Numbered from the stretch's first letter, positions 1 to 7,396 are shown. The stretch is 35,294 bases of DNA from UBA3871 sp002392265 (GCA_946614255.1 CAMOGS010000027.1:1-35294); one strand, 5' to 3'. A program made the numbers and translations. Notes: generated by a model from the letters alone, not told the origin.

Positions 1-1
1 G

Positions 2-58
2 GTTATGTATTCCGGAAGAGATGTAGATAAGCAGCTTGATGAATTTACAAAGTTATAA
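2..58 (+). CDS. C-terminal end of an unidentified protein (partial)
   Basis: An open frame enters from the left edge and ends at TAA 56-58. It encodes only the last 18 residues, ending DEFTKL. A hairpin terminator follows 14 bases later, which supports a real gene end. The piece is too short and too generic for me to name a family. It lies on the same strand as rpoN but is separated from it by the terminator and about 480 non-coding bases, so it is probably not in the rpoN transcript. Confidence 0.6.
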   Translation, partial: VMYSGRDVDKQLDEFTKL

Positions 59-71
59 ACACAAATCCCAT

Positions 72-115
72 GAGGCGTATGAGACATTTGGTTTCATACG
101 TCTTTTCTTTTTTTA
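72..115 (+). terminator. Rho-independent terminator of the upstream gene
   Basis: A stem formed by AGGCGTATGAGAC (73-85) and GTTTCATACGTCT (91-103), with G-U pairs and a 5-base loop, is followed by a T-rich run (TTTTCTTTTTTT). On the minus strand the tract after the hairpin is not T-rich, so it should work mainly for the upstream + strand gene. Confidence 0.85.
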
Positions 116-129
116 TTGCATCAAGAGTA

Positions 130-460
130 CCCCATCCCCCTACCGAGCGGGGCATCGGCCACCGGATGCGGCGCGCCGGCCGAAGCGACGGCAATGTCCA
201 CCGAGCCGAGCAAAAGCTTTGGCAGGCACCTGCAGTAACTGCTGTGGTGTGCCGGGGCACGAATGTCCGAGAGGCTTTCGACCGTAGAAAGCCCTGAGTT
301 TTCGTGCCCCTCCAAAGCTTGCGAGGCGAGGTTTGACAGTGGCTCGCTGAGGGAAAGGCCCCGCAGACTGTGCGCCGTGCCCGCTCGGCATCAGGGGAAA
401 TTGCTTAGCTGCTGCGACCTCACCTCCCCGGAGGGGCCTGAAAGAGCACATACCGCTCCA
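130..460 (-). ncRNA. Candidate large structured RNA, class not identified
   Basis: This gene-free, GC-rich stretch is full of perfect complementary segments that nest without conflict: 143-151 with 380-388 (9 bp), extended by 137-140 with 394-397; 214-222 with 312-320 (9 bp); 254-263 with 301-310 (10 bp); 273-279 with 287-293 (7 bp); 225-229 with 249-253; and 232-235 with 239-242. Weaker options are 326-330 with 343-347 and 336-340 with 367-371. Such nesting is typical of a folded functional RNA. I found no RNase P, SRP, tmRNA, 6S or T-box signature on either strand. The strand is inferred: no promoter is visible on the left side, while a perfect sigma-54 promoter (534-550) and a weaker TTGGGT-16-TAATAT pair on the minus strand (about 463-490) point into the block. 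No good 3' terminator is seen on the minus strand. raiA-motif and other large clostridial RNAs remain possible identities. Confidence 0.55.
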
Positions 461-507
461 ATATATTATCTGCATACTACCGGCACCCAATCTATCCTCG
501 CCATACA

Positions 508-522
508 AATTTTCTAAAAAAT
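508..522. promoter_or_regulatory. CodY-box-like site upstream of rpoN
   Basis: AATTTTCTAAAAAAT matches the CodY consensus AATTTTCWGAAAATT at 13 of 15 positions. It lies just upstream of the rpoN sigma-A promoter and at the expected start of the leftward sigma-54 transcript. codY itself is encoded in this window at 32119. Confidence 0.45.
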
Positions 523-533
523 TCGAATAAGGG

Positions 534-550
534 TGCAAGTTTTGTGCCAA
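534..550 (-). promoter_or_regulatory. Sigma-54 (-24/-12) promoter pointing left, away from rpoN
   Basis: Read on the minus strand, the site is TTGGCACAAAACTTGCA. It fits the sigma-54 consensus TGGCAC-N5-TTGC exactly, with GG and GC 12 bases apart. GG (-24) lies at 548-547 and GC (-12) at 536-535, so transcription should start near 523 and run into the structured-RNA block. The site falls entirely within the -35-to-spacer part of the oppositely directed sigma-A promoter of rpoN. No activator binding site was established. Confidence 0.7.
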
Positions 551-562
551 TAGTGATATAAT
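534..562 (+). promoter_or_regulatory. Sigma-A promoter of rpoN (extended -10)
   Basis: TATAAT at 557-562 is preceded by TG and one base (TGATATAAT), an extended -10 element. The -35 hexamer at 534-539 (TGCAAG) is poor, as is common with an extended -10. Spacing is 17 bases. The expected start near 569 gives a leader of about 43 bases before the ATG at 612. Confidence 0.65.
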
Positions 563-611
563 ATATAACTGTGGGAAGACCGCACATAATAAAAAGGGGG
601 AGGAATTGCGC

Positions 612-1949
612 ATGAAGCAGGGCTACGGAATGCAGCTTGAACAGTCTCAGCGCCTCAGGATGACGCCGGAGCTGGTGCAGGCTATAGGTCTTTTGCAGCT
701 GAATACGCAGGAACTTGCCACTTATATTGAGGAACAGCTTTTGGTAAACCCTGTCCTGGAGTCCGACTGGTCACAGGAGGTCGACAGGATTATAGATATA
801 GCAAAGATTGAGCCCTGGGAGCATAGCTTTTCGGGCGATGATGAAGAAAATAATTTTGAAAGATATTCCATAGGTGATATTACGCTAAAGGAATATCTGC
901 TGCAGCAGCTCTCAATGACAAATCTCGGCACTCAGGACCGGATGATAGCACGCTACCTGATAGAGCTGCTCGACGAGAGAGGCTACGTAAATGCGGATTT
1001 ACGCGAAATTGCGAGCTCATTCGATACCACGGAGGACCATATCGAAGAAGTCCTCGGAGTAGTTCAGGGCTTTGAGCCTGCAGGCGTGGCAGCGAGGTCC
1101 CTTGCGGAATGTCTGGCAATCCAGCTCAAGGCAATGGGAAAATACAGCAGCGCCTACGAAAGCCTGATCACAACGTATATCGAAGATGTGGCGGCAAATA
1201 GGCTGCCTGCAATCGCAAAGGATTTAAAGCTGACATTAAAGGAAGTTCAGGAAATGAGCGACTGCATCAGAACGCTTGAGCCAAAGCCGGGTAGACAGTT
1301 TGCAAGTCGTAGCGAAACAGGATATATAATTCCCGATATATTCCTTGAAATTACGGACGGCGAGTTCTCGATAACCCTGAACCAGACTCATGTGCCGCAG
1401 CTTCGAATCAGCAGCTATTACGAAAAACTGCTTCAAAGATCAAAAAATGATGATGAGCTGGCGAAATATTTAAAGAGTAAAATGGAGTCGGCACTTTGGC
1501 TCCTTCGCAGTATAGAACAAAGGAATAATACCGTTGCTTCCGTAGCAAAAGCGATAGTCGAGCATCAAAAAGGGTTTTTCCTAAACGGTGAGGGCTATAT
1601 GAAGCCGCTTACATTAAAAAAGATTGCAGAGGAGACGGGCGTTCATGAATCGACTGTTTCGCGAACGGTAAACGGAAAATACCTTCAGACGGGCAGAGGA
1701 ATATACGAGCTGAGGTCGTTTTTCAAAACGGGCCTTCCGTCGAGCAGCGACGGCGAAGCCGTTGCCTCCGACAATGTCAGGAGCAGAATCCGCGAAATCA
1801 TCGCAGGCGAGGACAGCGTATCACCTTTTTCGGATCAGTACATAGCGGAGCTGTTAAATGGTGAGGGCATCGGCATCTCCAGACGGACCGTAGCCAAATA
1901 CAGAGATGAACTCGGTATCCTTTCATCGTCAAAGCGTAAACGCTTTTAA
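612..1949 (+). CDS. rpoN: RNA polymerase sigma-54 factor
   Basis: This is the 445-residue alternative sigma factor for -24/-12 promoters, which need an AAA+ enhancer-binding activator to open. The N-terminal activator-interacting region is Gln/Leu-rich and typical of the family (LEQSQRLRMTPELVQAIGLL from about residue 9). A core-binding region follows, then a helix-turn-helix around residues 335-365 (KKIAEETGVHESTVSRTVNG), and near the C-terminus the RpoN box SRRTVAKYRDELGI, which reads the -24 element. I chose ATG 612 because GGAGG at 599-603 sits 8 bases before it; a TTG at 606 is only 2 bases from that site. The gene stands where clostridial glycolytic clusters often carry the regulator cggR. 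No enhancer-binding activator is encoded in the window. A CodY-like site and a divergent sigma-54 promoter lie upstream. Confidence 0.96.
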   Translation: MKQGYGMQLEQSQRLRMTPELVQAIGLLQLNTQELATYIEEQLLVNPVLESDWSQEVDRIIDIAKIEPWEHSFSGDDEENNFERYSIGDITLKEYLLQQLSMTNLGTQDRMIARYLIELLDERGYVNADLREIASSFDTTEDHIEEVLGVVQGFEPAGVAARSLAECLAIQLKAMGKYSSAYESLITTYIEDVAANRLPAIAKDLKLTLKEVQEMSDCIRTLEPKPGRQFASRSETGYIIPDIFLEITDGEFSITLNQTHVPQLRISSYYEKLLQRSKNDDELAKYLKSKMESALWLLRSIEQRNNTVASVAKAIVEHQKGFFLNGEGYMKPLTLKKIAEETGVHESTVSRTVNGKYLQTGRGIYELRSFFKTGLPSSSDGEAVASDNVRSRIREIIAGEDSVSPFSDQYIAELLNGEGIGISRRTVAKYRDELGILSSSKRKRF

Positions 1950-1953
1950 CCGA

Positions 1954-2004
1954 TTATCCGTGCAAAAGCACTGATATATAAATATTTTTCATGATGTAAT
2001 ATTT
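1954..2004 (+). promoter_or_regulatory. Possible promoter and inverted repeat before the first gap gene
   Basis: A weak promoter, TTATCC (1954-1959), 17 bases, TATAAA (1977-1982), overlaps an inverted repeat AAATATT (1980-1986) and AATATTT (1998-2004) that ends against the AGGAGG ribosome-binding site (2005-2010). The repeat could be an operator or a translation-control hairpin. The rpoN end carries only a weak hairpin (AAAGCG-TAAA-CGCTTT, 1931-1946) without a T run, so read-through from rpoN is also possible. Confidence 0.35.
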
Positions 2005-2020
2005 AGGAGGAAAAAAAATT

Positions 2021-3064
2021 ATGTCTATTAAAGTGGGAATTAACGGTTTCGGAAGAATTTCTACAACACTCGTTCGCGCAATCCTGACAATGCCTGAAAT
2101 CGAGATTGCCGGCATCAACCTGAGAAATAATGACCTGAAGTACATGGCCTATATGCTGAAGTATGATTCAACATTTGGCAGATTCCCTGCAAGCGTTGAT
2201 ACTTATGACGAAGGCCTCGTAATCGATGGCAAAAAGGTTCCCGTATTCGGTGAAGAAGACGCCAGCAAGATTCCTTGGGCAAAGTGTGGTGCTGAATACG
2301 TAATCGACGGTACAGGTGCTTACGTAACCAGCGAAAAGGCAAAGGCTCACCTTGCAGCAGGCGCTAAAAAGGTTATCATGTCCGCTCCTGCAAAGGACAA
2401 GGAAACACCTACATTCGTATTCGGTGTAAACCACAAGGACTACACTGCAGATATGAATATTATTTCAAACGCTTCCTGCACTACAAACTGTCTCGCACCT
2501 ATCATGAAGGTTATCGAAGACAACTACGGCATCAAGGAAGGTCTCATGTCCACAATCCACTCCGCAACAGCAAAGCAGAAGGTTGTTGACGCACGTTCCA
2601 TGAAGGACTGGAGAACAGGCCGCTGCGTATTCGGCAATATCATTCCTACAACTACAGGCGCTGCAAAGGCTGTAGGCCTCGTAATTCCTTCCCTCAAGGG
2701 CAAGATGACAGGTATCTCCTACAGAGTTCCTACTGCTGACGTTTCAGTAATCGACGTAAACATCGTTCTCGAAAAGCCTGCAAACTATGCAACAATCTGC
2801 GAAAAGATCAAGGAAGCTTCCGAGACTTACATGAAGGGTATCCTCGAGTATGTTGACGACGAGGTAGTATCCGGCGACTTCATCGGTGACCCTTGCACTT
2901 CCATTTTCGACGCACGTCAGGGTATCGAGCTTAACGATCATTTCTTTAAGTTTGTTGCTTACTATGACAATGAGTACGGTTATTCCGTAAACCTCCTGAA
3001 TATGGTTAAATACATGGCAAGCGTAGACCAGAAGGTTGTGCCTGCTCCGTTCAAAGACAAGTAG
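2021..3064 (+). CDS. gap: Glyceraldehyde-3-phosphate dehydrogenase, E. coli/eukaryote-like subfamily, with altered cofactor site
   Basis: A 347-residue GAPDH that would oxidise glyceraldehyde-3-phosphate to 1,3-bisphosphoglycerate. The catalytic Cys153 lies in ASCTTNCLAP, the partner His is in STIHSATA, and WYDNEYGYS-like residues (AYYDNEYGYS) are near the C-terminus. Segments such as MAYMLKYDST and LNDHFFKFVAYYDNEYGYS resemble the GapA/animal subfamily rather than the Bacillus type. Two cofactor positions are unusual. The usual NGFGRIGR loop reads NGFGRIST. The Asp after Ile-Asn that normally selects NAD is Leu34 (GINLRNND). The second GAPDH in this cluster (4294) keeps both. The protein may use a different cofactor or have a biosynthetic or regulatory role. 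AGGAGG lies 10 bases before the ATG. pgk follows after 20 bases, so the two are probably cotranscribed. Confidence 0.93.
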   Translation: MSIKVGINGFGRISTTLVRAILTMPEIEIAGINLRNNDLKYMAYMLKYDSTFGRFPASVDTYDEGLVIDGKKVPVFGEEDASKIPWAKCGAEYVIDGTGAYVTSEKAKAHLAAGAKKVIMSAPAKDKETPTFVFGVNHKDYTADMNIISNASCTTNCLAPIMKVIEDNYGIKEGLMSTIHSATAKQKVVDARSMKDWRTGRCVFGNIIPTTTGAAKAVGLVIPSLKGKMTGISYRVPTADVSVIDVNIVLEKPANYATICEKIKEASETYMKGILEYVDDEVVSGDFIGDPCTSIFDARQGIELNDHFFKFVAYYDNEYGYSVNLLNMVKYMASVDQKVVPAPFKDK

Positions 3065-3084
3065 TCAATTGGAAAGGAAATGAA

Positions 3085-4269
3085 ATGAAAAAGACAGTAA
3101 AGGATATTGATGTAAAGGGTAAACGCGTCCTGGTTAGATGCGACTTCAATGTTCCTATGAAAGACGGAAAGATTACGGATGATATCCGTATCACCTCCGC
3201 AATACCTACTATCAAATATTTGGTTGAAAACGGCGCAAAGGTTATCCTCATGTCACACATGGGGCGTCCCGAAGGCGAGCCAAACATGAAATATACCTTA
3301 GAGCCCGTAGCAAAGCGCATCGAAGAGCTCATGGGCCAAAGCGTTACTTTCGTTTCATCACCTACAGTGGTTGACGATAACGTTCGCAAAGCAGCAGACG
3401 GTCTTCAGGCAGGCGGTCTGATGCTTCTCGAAAATGTCCGCTTCCGCAAGGAAGAGACAAAGAATATAGACACATTTACAAAGGAACTTGCAAGCCTTGG
3501 CGAAATTTTCGTAAACGACGCCTTTGGCACAGCACACCGTGCACACTGCTCCACAGCCGGACTTGCTGATTACATGCCGACTGTTTCGGGCTTCCTGATT
3601 GAAAAGGAAGTAAAGTTCCTCGGAAATGCTGTTGAAAATCCTGAAAGGCCTTTCGTAGCCATCATGGGCGGCGCAAAGGTCGGCGACAAGATTCCTGTAA
3701 TCAAGAATCTCCTTAAAAAGGTTGACACCCTCATCGTAGGCGGCGGAATGGTATTTACCTTTTACAAGGCTCAGGGCCTCGAAATCGGAAAGTCCATTCT
3801 CGACGAAGAAAACCTCGGACTTGCAAAGGACCTCCTGGCTGAGGCAAAACAGCTCGGCGTAAAGCTGCTGCTTCCTGTTGACTGCGTTTGCGCAAAGGAG
3901 TTCAGCAACGATGCCGAGAGAGGCACCTTTGACAATGACAAGCTTCCGGGCGACATGATGGGTATGGATATCGGTCCAAAGACAATAGAGCTCTACAAGG
4001 CAGCTATAGCTGATGCAAAGACTGTTGTATGGAACGGACCAATGGGAGTATTCGAGATGGAAAACTTCGCAGCAGGTACGCGCGCTATAGCCGAAGCTAT
4101 GGCAAACTCAAGCGCAGTAACTGTAATCGGCGGCGGTGATTCCGCAGCGGCTGTAGAACAGTTTGGCCTGAAGGAAAAGATGACTCACATCTCCACAGGC
4201 GGCGGCGCATCACTCGAATTCCTCGAAGGCAAGGTGCTTCCGGGCATCGCAGCAATAGAGGATAAATAA
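3085..4269 (+). CDS. pgk: Phosphoglycerate kinase
   Basis: A full-length cytosolic kinase of 394 residues that transfers phosphate from 1,3-bisphosphoglycerate to ADP. The N-terminal substrate domain has RCDFNVPM (residues 18-25) and SHMGRP (57-62). The nucleotide domain has IMGGAKVGDKI, the NGPMGVFE segment and the Gly-rich GGGDSAAAV near the C-terminus. The length is normal for bacteria and all recognisable motifs are intact. It lies between two GAPDH genes with gaps of 20 and 24 bases, so it can be paired with either one. The start is supported by AAAGGAAA shortly before the ATG. Confidence 0.98.
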   Translation: MKKTVKDIDVKGKRVLVRCDFNVPMKDGKITDDIRITSAIPTIKYLVENGAKVILMSHMGRPEGEPNMKYTLEPVAKRIEELMGQSVTFVSSPTVVDDNVRKAADGLQAGGLMLLENVRFRKEETKNIDTFTKELASLGEIFVNDAFGTAHRAHCSTAGLADYMPTVSGFLIEKEVKFLGNAVENPERPFVAIMGGAKVGDKIPVIKNLLKKVDTLIVGGGMVFTFYKAQGLEIGKSILDEENLGLAKDLLAEAKQLGVKLLLPVDCVCAKEFSNDAERGTFDNDKLPGDMMGMDIGPKTIELYKAAIADAKTVVWNGPMGVFEMENFAAGTRAIAEAMANSSAVTVIGGGDSAAAVEQFGLKEKMTHISTGGGASLEFLEGKVLPGIAAIEDK

Positions 4270-4293
4270 AAGATTAATCAGGAGGATAGTGTT

Positions 4294-5313
4294 ATGATAA
4301 AAGTTGCAATTAACGGTTTCGGTAGAATCGGCAGACTTGCTTTCCGTCGTATGTTTGAAGACAAGGAAAGCTTTAATATCGTTGCAATCAATGACCTTAC
4401 AGACCCTCGCATGCTGGCACATCTTTTAAAGCATGACAGCGTACAGGGCGGATACAAAGGCCATGAGGTGCTTTGGGATGAGGACTCCATCACAGTTGAC
4501 GGAGTTGATATTCCGGTCTATGCAGAGCCGGATGCGAGCAAGCTCCCTTGGGGCAAGCTCGGAATCGACGTAGTCCTCGAATGCACAGGCTTTTACACAA
4601 GCAAGGCAAAGTCCCAGGCCCACATTGATGCAGGCGCAAAGAAGGTTCTCATTTCGGCACCTGCCGGAAATGACCTGCCTACCATCGTATACGGCGTAAA
4701 CCACGACAAGCTGACTGCAGCGGACACCATAGTATCCGGCGCTTCCTGCACCACAAACTGTCTCGCACCGATGGCAAAGGTTCTCAACAATTACAGAGAG
4801 CTTCGCACAGGCTTCATGACAACTATCCACGCATATACAGGCGACCAGATGATACTCGACGGACCGCACAGAAAGGGCGACCTCCGCAGAGCAAGAGCAG
4901 GCGCAATCAACATCGTGCCTAACTCGACAGGAGCGGCAAAGGCTATCGGCCTCGTTATCCCTGAGCTCGACGGCAAGCTGATCGGCTCCGCTCAGAGAGT
5001 TCCTGTGGCGACAGGATCGATTACCATTCTCGATGCCACATTAAAGGATATGACCGACTCGGTAAGCGTTGAAGGCATCAACGAGGCGATGAAGGCTGCT
5101 GCAAACGAATCCTTTGGCTACACCGAAGAAGAGCTCGTTTCAAGCGACATCATCGGCATGGAATACGGTTCACTCTTTGACGCAACCCAGACCCTGGCGC
5201 AGCAGTGCGGTACCCACATCTACGAGGTAAGAATCGTAGCATGGTACGATAACGAAATGAGCTACACCGCTCAGCTGATCAGAACGCTGAAGCATATGGG
5301 CAGCTTGAAATAA
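4294..5313 (+). CDS. gap: Glyceraldehyde-3-phosphate dehydrogenase, Bacillus type, NAD-dependent
   Basis: This 339-residue GAPDH is the canonical glycolytic form. The Rossmann loop NGFGRIGR and the NAD-selecting Asp34 (AINDLTDP) are present. The catalytic Cys152 is in ASCTTNCLAP, and the His is in MTTIHAYTGDQ. RARAGAINIVPNSTGAAKA and WYDNEMSYTAQLIRTL are as in Bacillus and Clostridium enzymes. It differs clearly from the GAPDH at 2021, so the pair is not a recent tandem duplication. AGGAGG precedes the start, and the gene lies between pgk and tpiA with short spacers. By motif integrity this copy is the better candidate for the main glycolytic enzyme. Confidence 0.97.
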   Translation: MIKVAINGFGRIGRLAFRRMFEDKESFNIVAINDLTDPRMLAHLLKHDSVQGGYKGHEVLWDEDSITVDGVDIPVYAEPDASKLPWGKLGIDVVLECTGFYTSKAKSQAHIDAGAKKVLISAPAGNDLPTIVYGVNHDKLTAADTIVSGASCTTNCLAPMAKVLNNYRELRTGFMTTIHAYTGDQMILDGPHRKGDLRRARAGAINIVPNSTGAAKAIGLVIPELDGKLIGSAQRVPVATGSITILDATLKDMTDSVSVEGINEAMKAAANESFGYTEEELVSSDIIGMEYGSLFDATQTLAQQCGTHIYEVRIVAWYDNEMSYTAQLIRTLKHMGSLK

Positions 5314-5325
5314 CAGGAGAATATC

Positions 5326-6072
5326 ATGAGAAAACCATTTATAGCCGGGAACTGGAAAATGTTCAAAACCACGGCAGAGGCGGTTAAGTTCGCTGAAGAT
5401 TTTCTGAAGCTGTACGAAAAGGACGATGTTCGCGTTGCGATTTGTGCTCCTTTCACTCAGCTGGCAGCCTTAAAGAAGGCGTTTGAGGGAACGGGTGTTG
5501 CAATCGGTGCTCAGAACATGCACTTTGCGGATAATGGTGCCTTTACCGGCGAAATATCCGCTGACATGCTTGCAGAAATAGGCGTGAACTATTGCATCAT
5601 CGGCCATTCCGAGAGACGTCAGTATTTTGGCGAGACTGATGAAAGCGTTAACAAAAAGCTGCATCAGGCCTTTGCTCACGACATAGTACCGATTCTTTGC
5701 GTAGGCGAAACACTCGAGCAGCGTGACGCGGGCAGGGAATATGATGTGGTACGCGAGCAGCTTGTACGGGACCTTGAGGGGCTTAGCGAGATTCAGATGA
5801 GGCACATGACCATTGCGTATGAGCCGATTTGGGCCATAGGCACCGGCCGCACGGCGAGCCCGGAGCAGGCAAATGAGATGTGCGGAGCAATCCGCGATAT
5901 CGTAGAAGAGCTCTATGACACGGACATCAGCTGTGATGTGACCATCCAGTACGGTGGCAGCGTAAAGCCGGCTAATGCGACAGAGCTCATGAACATGCCG
6001 GAAATCGACGGTGCACTCGTCGGTGGTGCGAGCTTAAAGCCTGAAGAGTTTATTCAGATAGTTAATTTTTAG
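5326..6072 (+). CDS. tpiA: Triose-phosphate isomerase
   Basis: A TIM-barrel enzyme of 248 residues that interconverts dihydroxyacetone phosphate and glyceraldehyde-3-phosphate. The catalytic residues are Lys11 (GNWKM), His94 (IIGHSERR) and Glu166 (AYEPIWAIGTG). The phosphate-gripping C-terminal loops IQYGGSVKP and GALVGGASL are intact. It begins 12 bases after the Bacillus-type gap gene, with CAGGAGA as ribosome-binding site, and eno follows 23 bases later. In many Clostridia a phosphoglycerate mutase gene lies between tpiA and eno; here there is none. Confidence 0.98.
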   Translation: MRKPFIAGNWKMFKTTAEAVKFAEDFLKLYEKDDVRVAICAPFTQLAALKKAFEGTGVAIGAQNMHFADNGAFTGEISADMLAEIGVNYCIIGHSERRQYFGETDESVNKKLHQAFAHDIVPILCVGETLEQRDAGREYDVVREQLVRDLEGLSEIQMRHMTIAYEPIWAIGTGRTASPEQANEMCGAIRDIVEELYDTDISCDVTIQYGGSVKPANATELMNMPEIDGALVGGASLKPEEFIQIVNF

Positions 6073-6095
6073 TAAATAAATTAGGAGGACACAAG

Positions 6096-7385
6096 ATGTC
6101 ATATATTGAAGACGTATGGGCAAGGGAAGTCCTTGATTCCCGCGGCAATCCAACAGTAGAAGTAGAAATGGTTCTTGAAGACGGCAGCGAAGGCAGAGCA
6201 ATGGTTCCGTCCGGCGCTTCCACAGGCGTTCACGAAGCAGTAGAGCTTCGCGACGGCGACAAGTCCAGATACCTTGGAAAGGGTACACAGAAGGCAGTTG
6301 ACAATGTCAACGAAATAATCGCTGACGAAATCATCGGCTGGGATGTATTCGACCAGGTGGGTCTCGATGAAATGCTCATCGAGCTCGACGGAACGGAAAA
6401 CAAAGGCAAGCTCGGCGCAAACGCAATCCTCGGCGTATCTCTCGCTGCTGCAAGAGCTGCTGCTGACTGCCTGGGACTGCCACTGTTCCAGTACATCGGC
6501 GGAGTAAACGGAAAGGTTCTCCCTGTACCGATGATGAACATCCTAAACGGCGGTTCACATGCTGACAACACAGTTGATATTCAGGAATTTATGATTATGC
6601 CTGTAGGAGCACCTTCCTTCAAGGAAGCTCTCCGCATGGGCGCAGAGATTTTCCACAACCTGAAGTCGGTATTAAAGGGCAAGGGCCTCAATACCGCAGT
6701 AGGTGATGAGGGCGGCTTTGCTCCTGACCTCAAGACAAACGAAGAAGCTATTCAGGTTATCATCGAAGCTATCGAAAAGGCAGGCTACAAGCCGGGCGAG
6801 GATGTCTGCATCGCACTTGATGTGGCAGCTTCCGAGTTCTATGATGAATCAAAGAAGATGTACAACATGACAGGCGAAGGCGTTTCCCGCACCGCAGAGC
6901 AGATGATAGAGTACTACGAGATGCTGACAAGCAAGTATCCTGTAATCTCCATCGAGGACGGCCTCGCAGAGGACGACTGGGACGGCTGGAAGAAGCTTAC
7001 TGATAGACTTGGAAAGAAGATTCAGCTCGTAGGAGACGACCTCTTTGTTACAAATACCGAAAGACTGGCAAAGGGTATTGAAAAGGGCGTAGGCAACTCA
7101 ATCCTTATCAAGCTCAACCAGATCGGTACTCTTACCGAAACTCTCGATGCTATCGAAATGGCAAAGAAGGCAGGCTACACTGCAGTAGTATCCCACCGCT
7201 CCGGCGAGACAGAGGACTCCACTATCGCAGATGTTGTAGTAGGAATCAATGCAGGTCAGATCAAGACAGGTTCACTTTCAAGAACAGACCGTATTGCAAA
7301 GTACAACCAGCTCCTCCGCATCGAAGAAATCCTCGGTTCATCGGCACAGTATGCAGGCAAAAATGCATTCTACAATCTGCGCTAA
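6096..7385 (+). CDS. eno: Enolase
   Basis: A 429-residue enolase, converting 2-phosphoglycerate to phosphoenolpyruvate and probably part of the RNA degradosome as in other Firmicutes. It has the mobile loop SGASTGVHEAVELRDGD, LNGGSHADNTVDIQEFMI, metal ligands in ALDVAASEF, in SIEDGLAEDDW and in QLVGDDLFVTN, the catalytic Lys in ILIKLNQIGT, and SHRSGETEDSTIAD. Length and motifs are normal. A TAGGAGGA ribosome-binding site lies before the ATG. It is the last gene of the glycolytic cluster and is followed by a strong bidirectional terminator. The cluster lacks phosphoglycerate mutase, so the preceding step must be encoded elsewhere. Confidence 0.98.
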   Translation: MSYIEDVWAREVLDSRGNPTVEVEMVLEDGSEGRAMVPSGASTGVHEAVELRDGDKSRYLGKGTQKAVDNVNEIIADEIIGWDVFDQVGLDEMLIELDGTENKGKLGANAILGVSLAAARAAADCLGLPLFQYIGGVNGKVLPVPMMNILNGGSHADNTVDIQEFMIMPVGAPSFKEALRMGAEIFHNLKSVLKGKGLNTAVGDEGGFAPDLKTNEEAIQVIIEAIEKAGYKPGEDVCIALDVAASEFYDESKKMYNMTGEGVSRTAEQMIEYYEMLTSKYPVISIEDGLAEDDWDGWKKLTDRLGKKIQLVGDDLFVTNTERLAKGIEKGVGNSILIKLNQIGTLTETLDAIEMAKKAGYTAVVSHRSGETEDSTIADVVVGINAGQIKTGSLSRTDRIAKYNQLLRIEEILGSSAQYAGKNAFYNLR

Positions 7386-7396
7386 TTATCGGTTAT

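Noticed and set aside
130..460. RNase P RNA, SRP RNA, tmRNA, 6S RNA or cobalamin riboswitch
   Set aside because: The GAGGAAAGTCC and ACAGAA signatures of RNase P, the GGAAG/AGCAG motif of SRP and a tmRNA tag frame were not found. AGCCACTGTC on the minus strand resembles part of a B12 box, but the rest of that riboswitch is missing and no B12 gene follows.
463..497. Minus-strand sigma-A promoter TTGGGT-16-TAATAT as the sole source of the structured RNA
   Set aside because: The -35 match is weak and the spacing short; the sigma-54 site is much stronger. Kept only as a secondary possibility.
570..586. TGT-N11-ACA enhancer site for a sigma-54 activator upstream of the leftward promoter
   Set aside because: It resembles NifA-type sites but has the wrong spacing and is very close to the promoter; too weak to call.
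140..613. 157-residue open frame on the minus strand upstream of rpoN
   Set aside because: It has no ribosome-binding site and starts inside the rpoN leader. It runs through the nested RNA helices, and its low-complexity, Arg/Gly/Pro-rich translation is typical of a structured GC-rich RNA read as protein.
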